From positions 37,492 through 101,491 of the forward strand of contig NZ_BJYS01000032.1 in NCBI RefSeq assembly GCF_007991635.1: a stretch of 64,000 bases of DNA. Direction: 5' to 3'. The notes beneath the pieces were generated by a model. That model saw nothing but the letters and a program-made list of their open reading frames with translations. It searched no databases and was not told where the DNA came from. Below, in pieces: positions 45,195-54,020 of this stretch (the first letter of the stretch is position 1; every line of letters starts with the position of its first letter). The position numbers and the translations under genes are program-made. The stretch comes from Adhaeribacter aerolatus. GTDB lineage: Bacteria; Bacteroidota; Bacteroidia; Cytophagales; Hymenobacteraceae.

Positions 45195-45701
45195 ATGGCA
45201 GCAGGTTATTTATCGGACTTTGGCACTATATTATTATTCCTGATTGGCGGCGCTATCTTTATATTAATTGGGTTATTTACCGCCCGCTTAATCCGGCCGC
45301 ACCGGCCCAACGCCGAGAAGCTGGCCACCTACGAATGCGGCGAAGAAGCCGTGGGCAGTTCGTGGGTGCAGTTTAACCCGCGGTTTTACGTAATTGCGCT
45401 CATATTTATCATTTTTGATGTTGAACTGGCTTTTATGTTTCCGTGGGCGGTGGTTTTTGGCCGGCGCGATTTAGTAGAAGCTACCGACGGGTTGTGGGGC
45501 TGGTTTGCCTTAGCCGAGATGGTCATATTTATCTTTATTCTGGCTTTGGGCTTGGCTTACGCTTGGGTAAAAGGGCACCTCGACTGGATTAAACCCAAAC
45601 CTATTCTGCCAACGAGCCATTCGCCGGTTCCCGCCGATTTGTACCAGCGCGTAAACGAGCGGCAATACACCGTCCGGAAAAAAGAGGAAACAACCGTTTA
45701 A
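45195..45701 (+). CDS. nuoA: NADH-quinone oxidoreductase subunit A
   Basis: The 168-residue protein has three membrane helices and the NuoA hallmarks: an N-terminal helix, [43 protein letters not shown], and a third helix before a longer than usual polar C-terminal tail. It is part of the membrane arm of respiratory complex I. It is the first gene of the nuo cluster; a promoter lies immediately upstream and nuoB starts 90 bases after its stop. Confidence 0.96.
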   Translation: MAAGYLSDFGTILLFLIGGAIFILIGLFTARLIRPHRPNAEKLATYECGEEAVGSSWVQFNPRFYVIALIFIIFDVELAFMFPWAVVFGRRDLVEATDGLWGWFALAEMVIFIFILALGLAYAWVKGHLDWIKPKPILPTSHSPVPADLYQRVNERQYTVRKKEETTV

Positions 45702-45791
45702 CTACCGAACCTGCGCCAGTAAAAAGCTTTCTAAAACTAAATTATCAAATCTAAACACTAATAACTAATAACTATCAGCTAACCACTACCT

Positions 45792-46313
45792 ATGAGTTTT
45801 ATGCGCGAAAAAGATGGAGAAGGCAGTATTGTGGTTGCCAAGTTAGACGACCTCCTCAATTACGCCCGGCTTTCGGCATTGTGGCCCATGCAATTTGGCC
45901 TGGCCTGCTGCGCCATCGAAATGATGGGCGCCTGGTCTTCGGGTTATGATATCGATCGGCTGGGCATTATTCCGCGGGCTTCGCCGCGGCAGTCCGATGT
46001 AATTATAATTTCGGGCACGGTTACGTTTAAAATGGCCGACCGCATCCGGCGGCTTTACGAGCAAATGCCGGAGCCCCGTTATGTGATATCGATGGGTAAC
46101 TGCTCTAACTGCGGCGGCCCTTACTGGGAAGAAGGCTACCATGTGGTAAAAGGCGTCGACCGCATTATTCCGGTTGATGTTTACATCTCGGGTTGTCCGC
46201 CTCGGCCCGAGGCCCTGATTGGCGGTTTTATGAAACTGCAGGAAAAAATCCGGAATGAAAGCTTGTTGGCGCCTAAAGCTGTGCAAAATTTATTGGGAAA
46301 GAACAGCTTATAG
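45792..46313 (+). CDS. nuoB: NADH-quinone oxidoreductase subunit B
   Basis: A 173-residue protein with the N2 4Fe-4S cluster ligands: LACCAIEMM (C39, C40), [11 protein letters not shown] and [10 protein letters not shown]. Peripheral arm subunit that passes electrons to quinone. The gap between nuoA and nuoB contains a TAACTA-type simple repeat. The next nuo gene (nuoC) begins only at 47521, beyond an inserted toxin-antitoxin module. Confidence 0.97.
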   Translation: MSFMREKDGEGSIVVAKLDDLLNYARLSALWPMQFGLACCAIEMMGAWSSGYDIDRLGIIPRASPRQSDVIIISGTVTFKMADRIRRLYEQMPEPRYVISMGNCSNCGGPYWEEGYHVVKGVDRIIPVDVYISGCPPRPEALIGGFMKLQEKIRNESLLAPKAVQNLLGKNSL

Positions 46314-46456
46314 AACTCACTAATAAAGGCCAACGTAAGCTACAATGCCGCTTTGAAGAACCGTAATCTTGATCATTACAACCTATCTTCGCTAATATTT
46401 CCTTGCATTTATCCTAAACCATTTTCTTTTGTTCCATTATTCGTTAACTTTGAGAA

Positions 46457-46795
46457 ATGGAATACATAAGAAAGATTGTATTCTACCAGAATCACTTTCT
46501 CTAATTTTATGAAAGACAAACAGAGAAAGTAAAAGGTAAGATCGACGAAATACTCTTTCTTATAACCATTGTAGAAAGAGTGCCTAAAAAGTTCTTACAG
46601 TATATGGAAGGAACTAATGGGCTTTATGAAATTCGTGTAGAATTAGGAAGCAATATTTATAGGATTTTCTGCTGCTTTGACGAGGGAAAGCTGGTTGTAC
46701 TTTTCAACGGATTTCAGAAAAAGACACAAAAAACGCCAAAGGCAGAAATAGAGCGGGCAGAGAAACTTAAAGCAGAATACTTCGGACAAAAGTAA
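46457..46795 (+). pseudogene. HigB/RelE-type toxin gene with an in-frame stop
   Basis: The ATG at 46457 opens a RelE/ParE-like toxin reading MEYIRKIVFYQNHFL and then TAA at 46502-46504 (codon 16). Downstream the same frame continues FYERQTEKVKGKIDE, VPKKFLQYMEG, LYEIRVELGSNIYRIFCCFDEGKLVVLFNGFQKKTQKTP to the stop at 46793-46795. Intact homologues read through this point with an acidic residue before FY. A restart at 46580 would give only 71 residues. Codons are AT-richer than in the nuo genes. A TAACTTTG box ends 4 bases before the ATG. The antitoxin gene follows 53 bases later. Confidence 0.78.
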
Positions 46796-46848
46796 GTACT
46801 CAAATCCTAAGGAGGCGGCAACTCATACAATACGGCGATAAAGAAGTT

Positions 46849-47151
46849 ATGGGCACCAAGAATAAAAATACCACCACATTCGAGGAACATCTTGATAAAC
46901 GTTACGGTGAGCAAGGTTCTTTGAAGAGAACTGAGTTTGAAATCAAAGCTAAGGCATTTGCCATTGGAGAAGTTATCAAAGAGGAAAGAAGGCTTGCAAA
47001 TATGACCCAAGAACAATTAGCCGAGAAAACAGGCACAAAAAAGAGTTTTATATCCAGAATCGAAAATGGGCATAGTGATATCCAGCTTTCAACACTCTAC
47101 CGAATCTTAGAAATCGGCCTTGGACGGAAGATAACCTTGTCTATAGAATAA
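46849..47151 (+). CDS. XRE-family antitoxin (HigA-like)
   Basis: The 100-residue protein has a HTH_XRE domain at about 40-95: EERRLANMTQEQLAEKTGTKKSFISRIENGHSDIQLSTLYRILEIGLG. It matches the antitoxin of a HigBA/RelE-XRE module and would bind both the toxin and its own promoter. The upstream sequence TAAGGAGGCGG is a very strong ribosome-binding site, unusual for this phylum, supporting foreign origin. Gene order is toxin first, as in HigBA. With the toxin broken, this antitoxin is left as an orphan regulator. Confidence 0.88.
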   Translation: MGTKNKNTTTFEEHLDKRYGEQGSLKRTEFEIKAKAFAIGEVIKEERRLANMTQEQLAEKTGTKKSFISRIENGHSDIQLSTLYRILEIGLGRKITLSIE

Positions 47152-47281
47152 GGCATAACAACACCTAAACGTCAGATGCGTTTTCCTTCAGCCAGCATTA
47201 TATCGCCTCTTAATAGCGCTGGTTTAGTGGACGGGGACCTGTGGTTCAACCCCCAGCCGCCATTAAACAGAGACGTTGAAT
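47152..47281. repeat. Structured, nested inverted-repeat element after the antitoxin
   Basis: Immediately after the antitoxin stop, nested complements are visible: CTGGTTTAGTGG (47219-47230) with CCATTAAACAG (47260-47270), inside it CGG/CCG and CTG-T-GG/CC-C-CAG around TTCAAC, and outside AACGTC (47168-47173) with GACGTT (47272-47277). The right end, GTTGAAT (47275-47281), fits GTTRRRY and the left end GCATAAC (47153-47159) fits RYYYAAC at six of seven positions, as attC sites of integron cassettes do. This attC reading is a weak inference; an RNA structure is equally possible. Confidence 0.45.
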
Positions 47282-47520
47282 ATAAGGTCTATCACTTTCT
47301 CTTGCATTTCTTTTCATATTCCATTGAGCGGTACGTTAGAAACTACAGTTAAGCCTGACTGGACACAAAACTGAACTATTCTTTATAATGAGCAGGATCA
47401 TAAATCTCAAAAGCTAAAAAATTAACGGGTCTTAAGCCCAAACTTGCGTAATACCAATAGATAAATATTACCGTCAGGTTAAGATAAATTTTGACTTCGG
47501 TAAAAAATAAAAGTTAAAAC

Positions 47521-48078
47521 GTGACCTACAACGAATTAAAAGACCTGCTAACCGAAAAGTTTGGCGCTGAAATAATCACTGGCGAAAACACGCAGAATCC
47601 GCAACCGTTTTTAAATATTAAAACCGATCGGCTGGCCGACGTTTGCCAGGAATTATTCACGAACCCGCAAACTTACTTTGATTATTTAGCTTGTATTACC
47701 GGTTTAGATAACGGCCCGGAAGTGGGCACCCTCGAAGTTATTTACAATTTATATTCCATTCCTTACGACCACCACTTAACCTTAAAAGTAATAACCGAGC
47801 GTTTAACCCCAACCGGTGCCCTGCCCACCGTACCCACGGTAAGCCACATCTGGCGCACCGCCGACTGGCATGAGCGTGAAGCTTACGACCTGGTGGGCAT
47901 TAACTTTACCGGCCACCCCGATTTGCGCCGCATTTTATGCGCCCACGATTGGGAAGGTCACCCTTTGCGCCGCGATTACGAATGGCCGGAATATTACCAC
48001 GGCCTGAAAGTTCGCTACGACAACCACAACGAGGTAAACGGCTTTAAAGGCGAATTCTTCAAAACTTTTGAAGATTAA
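47521..48078 (+). CDS. nuoC: NADH-quinone oxidoreductase subunit C
   Basis: The 185-residue protein has the NuoC (30-kDa subunit) features: a start-to-middle region FDYLACITGLDNGPEVGTLEVIYNLYS, the signature WRTADWHEREAYDLVGINFTGHPDLRRIL, and the closing HPLRRDYEWPEYYHGL. Start codon is GTG at 47521. It is separate, not fused to NuoD. It lies 1.2 kb after nuoB because of the inserted TA module and the structured element. Confidence 0.95.
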   Translation: MTYNELKDLLTEKFGAEIITGENTQNPQPFLNIKTDRLADVCQELFTNPQTYFDYLACITGLDNGPEVGTLEVIYNLYSIPYDHHLTLKVITERLTPTGALPTVPTVSHIWRTADWHEREAYDLVGINFTGHPDLRRILCAHDWEGHPLRRDYEWPEYYHGLKVRYDNHNEVNGFKGEFFKTFED

Positions 48079-48192
48079 CCTATAAAAATTTATTAGGAAA
48101 AGAATACACAATTGCCGGGAGCTTATCCGCTACCAGGCTCAAATTAAATATTGTTCAACAAAATAATACCCTTGGACAGCGGATTAAAAAAT

Positions 48193-49404
48193 ATGTCGCA
48201 AACAAGTTCTCCTTATTCTAACTACATTATTCAGGCGGAGCCCACCTTGCATAACCCGGACAACCTGAAAGCCGGTGAAATGCTTTTAAATATGGGCCCA
48301 CAGCACCCTTCTACCCACGGGGTGCTGCGCCTGGAAGTAATTACCGATGGCGAAATAATTACCGACGTGGTTCCCCATATTGGTTACCTGCACCGCTGCT
48401 TCGAGAAGCACGCCGAAACCCGCGCCTACAACCTCACCATTCCGTTTGTGGATCGCATGGATTACCTGGCAGCCATGAACTCAGAACACGTTTGGGCCAT
48501 GGGCGTAGAAAAAATGCTGGGGATTGATGGACAGTTACCACGCCGGGTAGAATTTATCCGGGTGTTAGTGGCCGAACTAAACCGCATTGCCTCCCATTTT
48601 CTGGCTATTGGCACCTACGCCATCGATATTGGGGCTTACACGCCTTTTTTGTGGATGCTCCGCGACCGCGAACACATTCAGCGTTTATTGGAATGGGTAT
48701 CGGGTGCGCGCATGCTTTATAATTACATCTGGATTGGCGGCCTGTACTACGATTTGCCGGTCGGTTTTGAAGAACGTTGCCGTGAGTTTATCGATTACCT
48801 GCAGCCCAAACTGGATGAGTTTGAAGATATCCTGCTCAAAAATAAAATATTTATCGACCGTACGGCTAACATTGGCGTTCTGCCGCTGAATGTGGCCATT
48901 AATTACGGTTGCTCCGGCCCGATGCTACGGGGCTCCGGTCTTAAATTCGATTTACGGCGGGTGGATGGCTACTCGGTGTATCCCGAACTGGAATTTGATA
49001 TTCCGGTGGGCCAGGGCATTATGGGTACTACCGGCGATTGTTGGGATCGCAACTATATCCGGGCTTTGGAATGCCGCGAATCGTCCCGGATAATTCGCCA
49101 GTGCCTCGACCATTTGGAAACCGATTGCAAACGCACCCCCGATTTTGACCCGCAGGCCATGTGTCCGAAAAAAATCCGGCCCAAAGAACAGGAATTATAT
49201 TTCCGGGCCGAAACACCACGCGGGGAATTAGGCTACTTTTTCCGGGCTACGGGTAAATCCGATATTCCGTTCCGGTGCAAAGGCCGTTCGCCATGTTTTT
49301 CTAACTTATCAGTGCTCCACGAAATTTCGCGGGGCTGCATGGTGGCCGATATGATCGCCATTGTAGGTTCGGTAGATATTGTATTGGGTGAACTGGACCG
49401 GTAA
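48193..49404 (+). CDS. nuoD: NADH-quinone oxidoreductase subunit D
   Basis: The 403-residue protein (from ATG at 48193; a TTG frame start at 48151 is less likely) has MGPQHPSTHGVLRLEV, PHIGYLHRCFEKHAE, TTGDCWDRNY and the closing SVDIVLGELDR, all diagnostic of the 49-kDa subunit. It forms the quinone-reaction chamber with NuoB. It is the last nuo gene in the window; nuoE to nuoN do not follow, because the next gene on the plus strand is nnr. Confidence 0.96.
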   Translation: MSQTSSPYSNYIIQAEPTLHNPDNLKAGEMLLNMGPQHPSTHGVLRLEVITDGEIITDVVPHIGYLHRCFEKHAETRAYNLTIPFVDRMDYLAAMNSEHVWAMGVEKMLGIDGQLPRRVEFIRVLVAELNRIASHFLAIGTYAIDIGAYTPFLWMLRDREHIQRLLEWVSGARMLYNYIWIGGLYYDLPVGFEERCREFIDYLQPKLDEFEDILLKNKIFIDRTANIGVLPLNVAINYGCSGPMLRGSGLKFDLRRVDGYSVYPELEFDIPVGQGIMGTTGDCWDRNYIRALECRESSRIIRQCLDHLETDCKRTPDFDPQAMCPKKIRPKEQELYFRAETPRGELGYFFRATGKSDIPFRCKGRSPCFSNLSVLHEISRGCMVADMIAIVGSVDIVLGELDR

Positions 49405-49452
49405 TTTGTTGTGGAGATAAGTAATAAATATAAGTTTAAGCAATCCAAACGT

Positions 49453-49507
49453 GTCATTCAGAAGGAAACTTGTTAGCTGCCTGCTAAATAGATTCCTGCT
49501 GAATGAC
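49453..49507. repeat. GTCATTC-type inverted-repeat element, copy 2
   Basis: Left arm GTCATTCAGAAGGAA (49453-49467) and right arm AGATTCCTGCTGAATGAC (49490-49507) are complementary with a few mismatches. Ends match copy 1 at 14977-15081, but the loop is shorter (22 bases) and different. Confidence 0.6.
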
Positions 49508-49688
49508 AGGAGTGGGCTCAATGACCTAAATTAAGTGTTACAATCCTCTTTTACGTACAGTAGTAAGTAAATTCCAAGGTAAATAACTTAAGAGCTATGT
49601 TAAGTTTCCTAAGTACCATTATTATATACTATCTAATCTGATTTTGATAAACGTAGTACTTACAACTTTACCGCCACCCGCTAAACCT

Positions 49689-51191
49689 ATGAAAATACTT
49701 ACTGCTCTCCAGATTCGCGAAGCTGACCAGCGTACAATTGCGGAAGAAAATATTCCTTCGGCTGCGTTAATGGAGCGGGCCGCCAATGCTTTTACCGAAT
49801 GGTTTACCCGTAAATTTCCGGATACCGGTAAAAATATTCTGATCTGTTGCGGCCCGGGTAACAACGGCGGCGATGGGCTGGCTATTGCCCGGATGCTCCA
49901 CGCGTTGGATTATGCGGCTACTGTCTGGATTGTTGCGCCGGAAAATAAGTTTTCTCCGGATTTCCTGACCAATCAGGAACGTTTGCCGGCCGCTATTCCG
50001 GTTACTAATATTAAGCAAACATCAGATTTCCCGGAAGCTTCCGAATTTAATTTAGTGCTGGATGGTTTGTTTGGTACGGGTTTAAGCCGGTCGGTTACCG
50101 GAATTTACGCCGAAATAATTCAGCATATTAATCATTTGCCGGCACAGGTAATAGCCATTGATGTGCCGTCGGGTTTATATACAGAAGCACCTAACCAGCT
50201 GGGTGATGCGATTGTGCAGGCTGACTATACGCTTAGTTTTGAAGTACCCAAATTAGCCTTTTTACTGGCCCAGAACGAAAAATATGTAGGCGAATGGTAC
50301 CTGGTAGCCATTAACCTCAGCCCGGCATTTTTAGCAGATGTTACTACAGATAAATTTATCTTTACCCGGGAGCAGGTAACCCAAATAATTCAACCGCGTC
50401 GGAAATTTTCGCATAAAGGCACCTACGGACACGCGTTGCTGCTGGCAGGCAGTTACGGTAAGATGGGCGCGGCGGCTTTAGCGGCGCGGGCTTGTTTGCG
50501 GAGCGGTGTCGGTTTACTATCGGTGCATTGCCCCAAAGTTGGTTATACCATTTTACAAACAGCCGTTCCCGAGGCCATGACCCTGCCCGATACCGAAGCA
50601 ACCCACCTGACGCAACTGCCGGATTTAAACACCTACCAGGCTATTGGTATTGGCCCCGGCTTGGGCAAAGAACCCGCCACCCGCCACCTGGTACGCCAAC
50701 TATTACAAACCACCCCAGCACCGCTCGTAATAGATGCCGATGCCCTGAATATTATTGCGGAAGAAAACCTACAGCCGGCTTTGCCCCCGAATACCATCTT
50801 AACCCCGCACCCGAAAGAATTTGAACGCCTGGCCGGTCCGGCTTCCGACGACTATAATAGGCTGAAGCTACTGCAGAATTTTTGCCGGCAGTACGGATGC
50901 TTTGTGGTTTTAAAAGGCGGCCATACCTGCATTGGTACCCCGGCGGGCGATCTTTATTTTAATATTACCGGCAACCCCGGTATGGCTACCGGCGGTACCG
51001 GCGATGTGCTTACAGGCATTATTACCGCTTTGGTAGCGCAAAAATATTCGCCGCTGGATGCCTGCCGCCTGGGCGTGTATTTGCATGGTTTGGCCGGCGA
51101 TTTAGCCCGTGACCAGGTAGGCGAAACCGCTCTGATTGCATCGGATTTAATTGAGAATTTGGGAGCTGCTTTCCGGCAGTTTGGGAGTTAA
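49689..51191 (+). CDS. nnr: Bifunctional NAD(P)H-hydrate repair enzyme
   Basis: The protein (500 residues from ATG at 49689) fuses an N-terminal YjeF_N epimerase domain (to about 210; includes CCGPGNNGGDGLAIARML) with a C-terminal ADP-dependent dehydratase (about 225-500; GNPGMATGGTGDVLTG near 430). It converts damaged NADHX/NADPHX back to NAD(P)H. The longer frame to 49644 is rejected because the extra residues have no family match. It follows the second GTCATTC repeat. Confidence 0.95.
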   Translation: MKILTALQIREADQRTIAEENIPSAALMERAANAFTEWFTRKFPDTGKNILICCGPGNNGGDGLAIARMLHALDYAATVWIVAPENKFSPDFLTNQERLPAAIPVTNIKQTSDFPEASEFNLVLDGLFGTGLSRSVTGIYAEIIQHINHLPAQVIAIDVPSGLYTEAPNQLGDAIVQADYTLSFEVPKLAFLLAQNEKYVGEWYLVAINLSPAFLADVTTDKFIFTREQVTQIIQPRRKFSHKGTYGHALLLAGSYGKMGAAALAARACLRSGVGLLSVHCPKVGYTILQTAVPEAMTLPDTEATHLTQLPDLNTYQAIGIGPGLGKEPATRHLVRQLLQTTPAPLVIDADALNIIAEENLQPALPPNTILTPHPKEFERLAGPASDDYNRLKLLQNFCRQYGCFVVLKGGHTCIGTPAGDLYFNITGNPGMATGGTGDVLTGIITALVAQKYSPLDACRLGVYLHGLAGDLARDQVGETALIASDLIENLGAAFRQFGS

Positions 51192-51213
51192 TTTCGTGGA
51201 TATGGAAGTTTAT

Positions 51214-52077
51214 TCAGAGCAGCCAGACTAGCAGAAACTGCAAAACCATCATGCCATCGGCTATTACCGAGAAGAAATATTCGTTATTAGTAGAATGGGT
51301 TTGCCACACCACGTAAGCCGTAATGCCGGCCGAGAGCAACAAAGCTGCCCGGTAGTTTTGCAGGGGTATTAAACTTACCAGCAAAGCGAAAAAGGCTAAG
51401 CTTATCCAGGCAATGTATTTGGCTTTCTTAATCCCGATGGTACCGGGTAACGTTACGGTGCCGGTTGCCCGATCCCGGTCCACATCCCGGATATCGAAAA
51501 TAATGGTAATAGCCAGGATAAACAGGAACCGCCGCAGGAAAAACAGCCAGGCCTCCGTAGAAAATATATCCTGGTTATACGCCAGCAACGGTAACCACAC
51601 TGTTACGCAAGTCCAGACGTAGGCAATCAGGAATATTTTGAGCAAGGGAACATGCCGCAGGGGCCACAACTCGCCGCGCCGGGGCAGCACCGGCAAAGAA
51701 TATAACACCGATAACAAAGCCAGGTGCCCCAGCAGTAAAATATTATACCGGTAAAATCCCGCCGTGAAGAAGCAATAAAGCGCCGCTGCGCCGGCTACCG
51801 CCATTAAGCCCGTTATTATAGGTTTATGCTGTGCCGCCCACGCCCGGCGCTCCGAAAAGGAAACTTGTTGCCGTAATTTATAGGGTAGTAAGCTATCGAA
51901 GTTATACAGCAGAAAGGTGGAAAAAAACACAAACAAACTTAACGCGACCGGCAACGGCAAATCCCACAACAAACAAGTAGTCCAGATTTGGCAAAAGGCG
52001 CACACGGAAATAAAAATATTTCCGAAAAATAAATAGTTCCGTGCGCTTCTGATTAGCCCTGTGGATGGTAAGCTCAA
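51214..52077 (-). CDS. UbiA-family-like membrane prenyltransferase
   Basis: A 287-residue protein with seven to nine membrane helices. The two aspartate-rich motifs typical of UbiA enzymes appear as NFDSLLPYK (about 60) and DIRDVDRDRATGTVTLP (about 195-211), both with some changes in the first (NxxD instead of DxxxD). UbiA enzymes attach prenyl chains to aromatic rings. The weaker first motif could mean a divergent substrate or a non-catalytic member. Ends 22 bases after the convergent nnr stop. Confidence 0.78.
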   Translation of the reverse strand: MSLPSTGLIRSARNYLFFGNIFISVCAFCQIWTTCLLWDLPLPVALSLFVFFSTFLLYNFDSLLPYKLRQQVSFSERRAWAAQHKPIITGLMAVAGAAALYCFFTAGFYRYNILLLGHLALLSVLYSLPVLPRRGELWPLRHVPLLKIFLIAYVWTCVTVWLPLLAYNQDIFSTEAWLFFLRRFLFILAITIIFDIRDVDRDRATGTVTLPGTIGIKKAKYIAWISLAFFALLVSLIPLQNYRAALLLSAGITAYVVWQTHSTNNEYFFSVIADGMMVLQFLLVWLL

Positions 52078-52203
52078 CTAAATAAAAATAGCAAGGGTTG
52101 TAACTTAAATTTTTACGTGGTTATCAGGCTATCGGATATTAAATAACCGGAACAGATAAATGAGACCGGTGGGGCCGCTTGCTCCTGCGCAACGCTCGGC
52201 GCC

Positions 52204-52256
52204 TAAAAAAAGCCTGGTAGCCGTAGTACCCAGGGCACCACTACTAACAGGCTTAT
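52204..52256 (-). terminator. Terminator of ppa
   Basis: On the minus strand AAGCCTG and CAGGCTT (52210-52216 and 52248-52254) pair with an inner GTAGT/ACTAC stem, and the hairpin is followed by a T-run (52204-52210). Confidence 0.7.
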
Positions 52257-52327
52257 TATCTAAGTAATATTTTGGGTAATATTTGGCCAGCGTACCTGAA
52301 AATATTACAGCGGTACTTAACTTTTTG

Positions 52328-52888
52328 TTAAATAACTTCTTTAGGCTGACTTTTAAAAGTGCTGTTGTATAAGTCAATGCTTTTCTGAATAATTTCGTAA
52401 GCCTGTTCTCTGCCTAAAAACTGCTCTACAATCACTTCTTTATTTTCGAGCTTTTTATAGTCTTCGAAGAAACGACGAATTTCGAGTAAAGTATGCGGCG
52501 GCAACTGCGCAATATCGTTAATGTGGTTAACCGACATGTCGTTTTTAGCTACCGCTATAATTTTGTCATCTTCTTCGTTGTTATCAATCATCTGCATTAC
52601 GCCAATAACTTTGGCATCCAGCATACACATGGGCTGCACATCAATAGAGCAAATTACCAGAATATCGAGGGGGTCGGAGTCGTCGCAGTATGTTTGCGGA
52701 ATAAACCCGTAATTAGCCGGATAATGTATAGATGAAAATAACACGCGGTCCAGTTTCAATAGTCCGCTTTCTTTATCTAACTCGTATTTTGCTTTCGAAC
52801 CTTTCGGAATTTCAATAATGCCAGTAACTACTTCGGGTGCGTTTTCGCCGTATTTTACACTGTGCCAGGGATTGTTTTTTCTTGTCAT
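52328..52888 (-). CDS. ppa: Inorganic pyrophosphatase (family I)
   Basis: The 186-residue protein has the family I signature [10 protein letters not shown] (about 72-81), the N-terminal [25 protein letters not shown] and [12 protein letters not shown], all soluble PPase hallmarks. It hydrolyses pyrophosphate to drive biosynthetic reactions. ATG at 52888. A TATCTTTG box lies 183 bases upstream at 53071-53078 on the minus strand, implying a long leader if used. The terminator hairpin lies 70 bases past the stop. Confidence 0.96.
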   Translation of the reverse strand: MTRKNNPWHSVKYGENAPEVVTGIIEIPKGSKAKYELDKESGLLKLDRVLFSSIHYPANYGFIPQTYCDDSDPLDILVICSIDVQPMCMLDAKVIGVMQMIDNNEEDDKIIAVAKNDMSVNHINDIAQLPPHTLLEIRRFFEDYKKLENKEVIVEQFLGREQAYEIIQKSIDLYNSTFKSQPKEVI

Positions 52889-53195
52889 GTATTAATAATA
52901 AAAATATGCTGCTAAGGGAGCCATGCCTTTATTCATTCTGGTTTATACTGTTTTTGCAAGGCTCGGGGTTTATGATTTTTAAGTTATCTTTTGGTTGCTT
53001 CCGTACAGCTGATTTTAGCCGAACAGCCATCTCGCCAGAATAAAACGGGATAGTTTGGGTTTTAGCGCTGCAAAGATAACATACTCCGCATCCTTTTACG
53101 AAATTTTTAAGAAAATGTAAGAGGTTTAGAATTTTAAACAGTATTTCGGCAAAGAATAATGAATATTTAAACAAAGCCGGCAGGAGGCATTTTTT
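52889..53195. other. Gene-free stretch upstream of ppa
   Basis: About 300 bases without a supported gene. It contains the TATCTTTG box at 53071-53078 (minus strand), a candidate ppa promoter with TTTCG at 53099-53103 as a weak -33 box. Confidence 0.45.
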
Positions 53196-53870
53196 TTATT
53201 CAGCCAGATATATTTCTTTGTTCCGGGGATATTTAAAGATGAGCAAAAGCAAAAAGCAACTGCAAAACTCCAGCAATTCGGACCTGCGGCCCGAAGGGCA
53301 AAGCGCAATGAGGCCAAAAACCAGGAAAAAAGAAATAATCTGGTAGAGCTGCGGCACAGGTATAGCCAGGGAATCGACTATGTTCTTAATTTTTTGTTTA
53401 CGCGGGTACAAAATGGGCAAAACTACCAGGTAGCAGGCCATAACCAGAATAAGCGTCCGCGAAAAAATAATTAAGTTGATGCTTCGACCGGCTATTACCA
53501 AATTATGCAGGTTAGTTTCTTTCTGCGAATTATTAGATTTAAAAAACTCGGAGCTTTCCAAACCCAGAAACCGCTGTCCCCAGCTCAGTTCTTCACCAAT
53601 TAAAAAAACACAAACCAGGATTATGCCGGCCAAAGCACTTAAGAACAAGGGCCGCCGCAACCGAAATAATTTTGCCAGACGCAACCCGCTAATCACCATC
53701 ATGACTGTCAGGGGCAGCAAAGTCATCCATTCAATAAAACCGTCTTCGGCGGTGTAGGTAAAATCGAACCAGTACCGGTCGGTGCGCGAAAGAACAATGC
53801 CAAAAAAAAGTAACCCAAAGGTAAAGTAAAGAATAGCGGCTTCGGGTTTCGATATTTTGTTTGGTGTCAT
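53196..53870 (-). CDS. Polytopic membrane protein with EELSWGQR and NLHN motifs
   Basis: A 224-residue protein with about six membrane segments. The loop near residues 92-130 carries the conserved-looking motifs GEELSWGQRFLG and NNSQKETNLHNL. I recall this motif pair from a family of uncharacterised bacterial and archaeal membrane proteins. Function unknown; the His, Glu and Asn in the loop could form a catalytic site. A near-consensus promoter lies directly upstream (53890-53920). Single gene. Confidence 0.7.
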   Translation of the reverse strand: MTPNKISKPEAAILYFTFGLLFFGIVLSRTDRYWFDFTYTAEDGFIEWMTLLPLTVMMVISGLRLAKLFRLRRPLFLSALAGIILVCVFLIGEELSWGQRFLGLESSEFFKSNNSQKETNLHNLVIAGRSINLIIFSRTLILVMACYLVVLPILYPRKQKIKNIVDSLAIPVPQLYQIISFFLVFGLIALCPSGRRSELLEFCSCFLLLLIFKYPRNKEIYLAE

Positions 53871-53889
53871 TCAGGTCAGTTTCTGTTGC

Positions 53890-53920
53890 CAAAGATAAGG
53901 TTAATGCTTCTTACTACCAA
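53890..53920 (-). promoter_or_regulatory. Promoter of the 53196 membrane-protein gene
   Basis: On the minus strand TTG (53918-53920) is followed after 20 bases by TATCTTTG (53890-53897), matching the Bacteroidota -33/-7 consensus. The box ends 19 bases before the ATG at 53870. Confidence 0.7.
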
Positions 53921-54020
53921 CACAGCGTTCCAGGCCGTATGAGTCCGGCAACACAAAAACTTTTACCCTGGGTTTACCGTTTCAAAACCACTCAAAATCC
54001 TTAAAAACGAAAATTGGTTT

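Noticed and set aside
47205..47262. tRNA-like words (TGGTTTAGTGG and GGTTCAACCCC) behind the antitoxin
   Set aside because: The two boxes are too close together and no acceptor stem or anticodon arm can be drawn.
52129..52377. An 82-codon frame overlapping the end of ppa
   Set aside because: It overlaps conserved ppa sequence and contains the ppa terminator hairpin; no family pattern.
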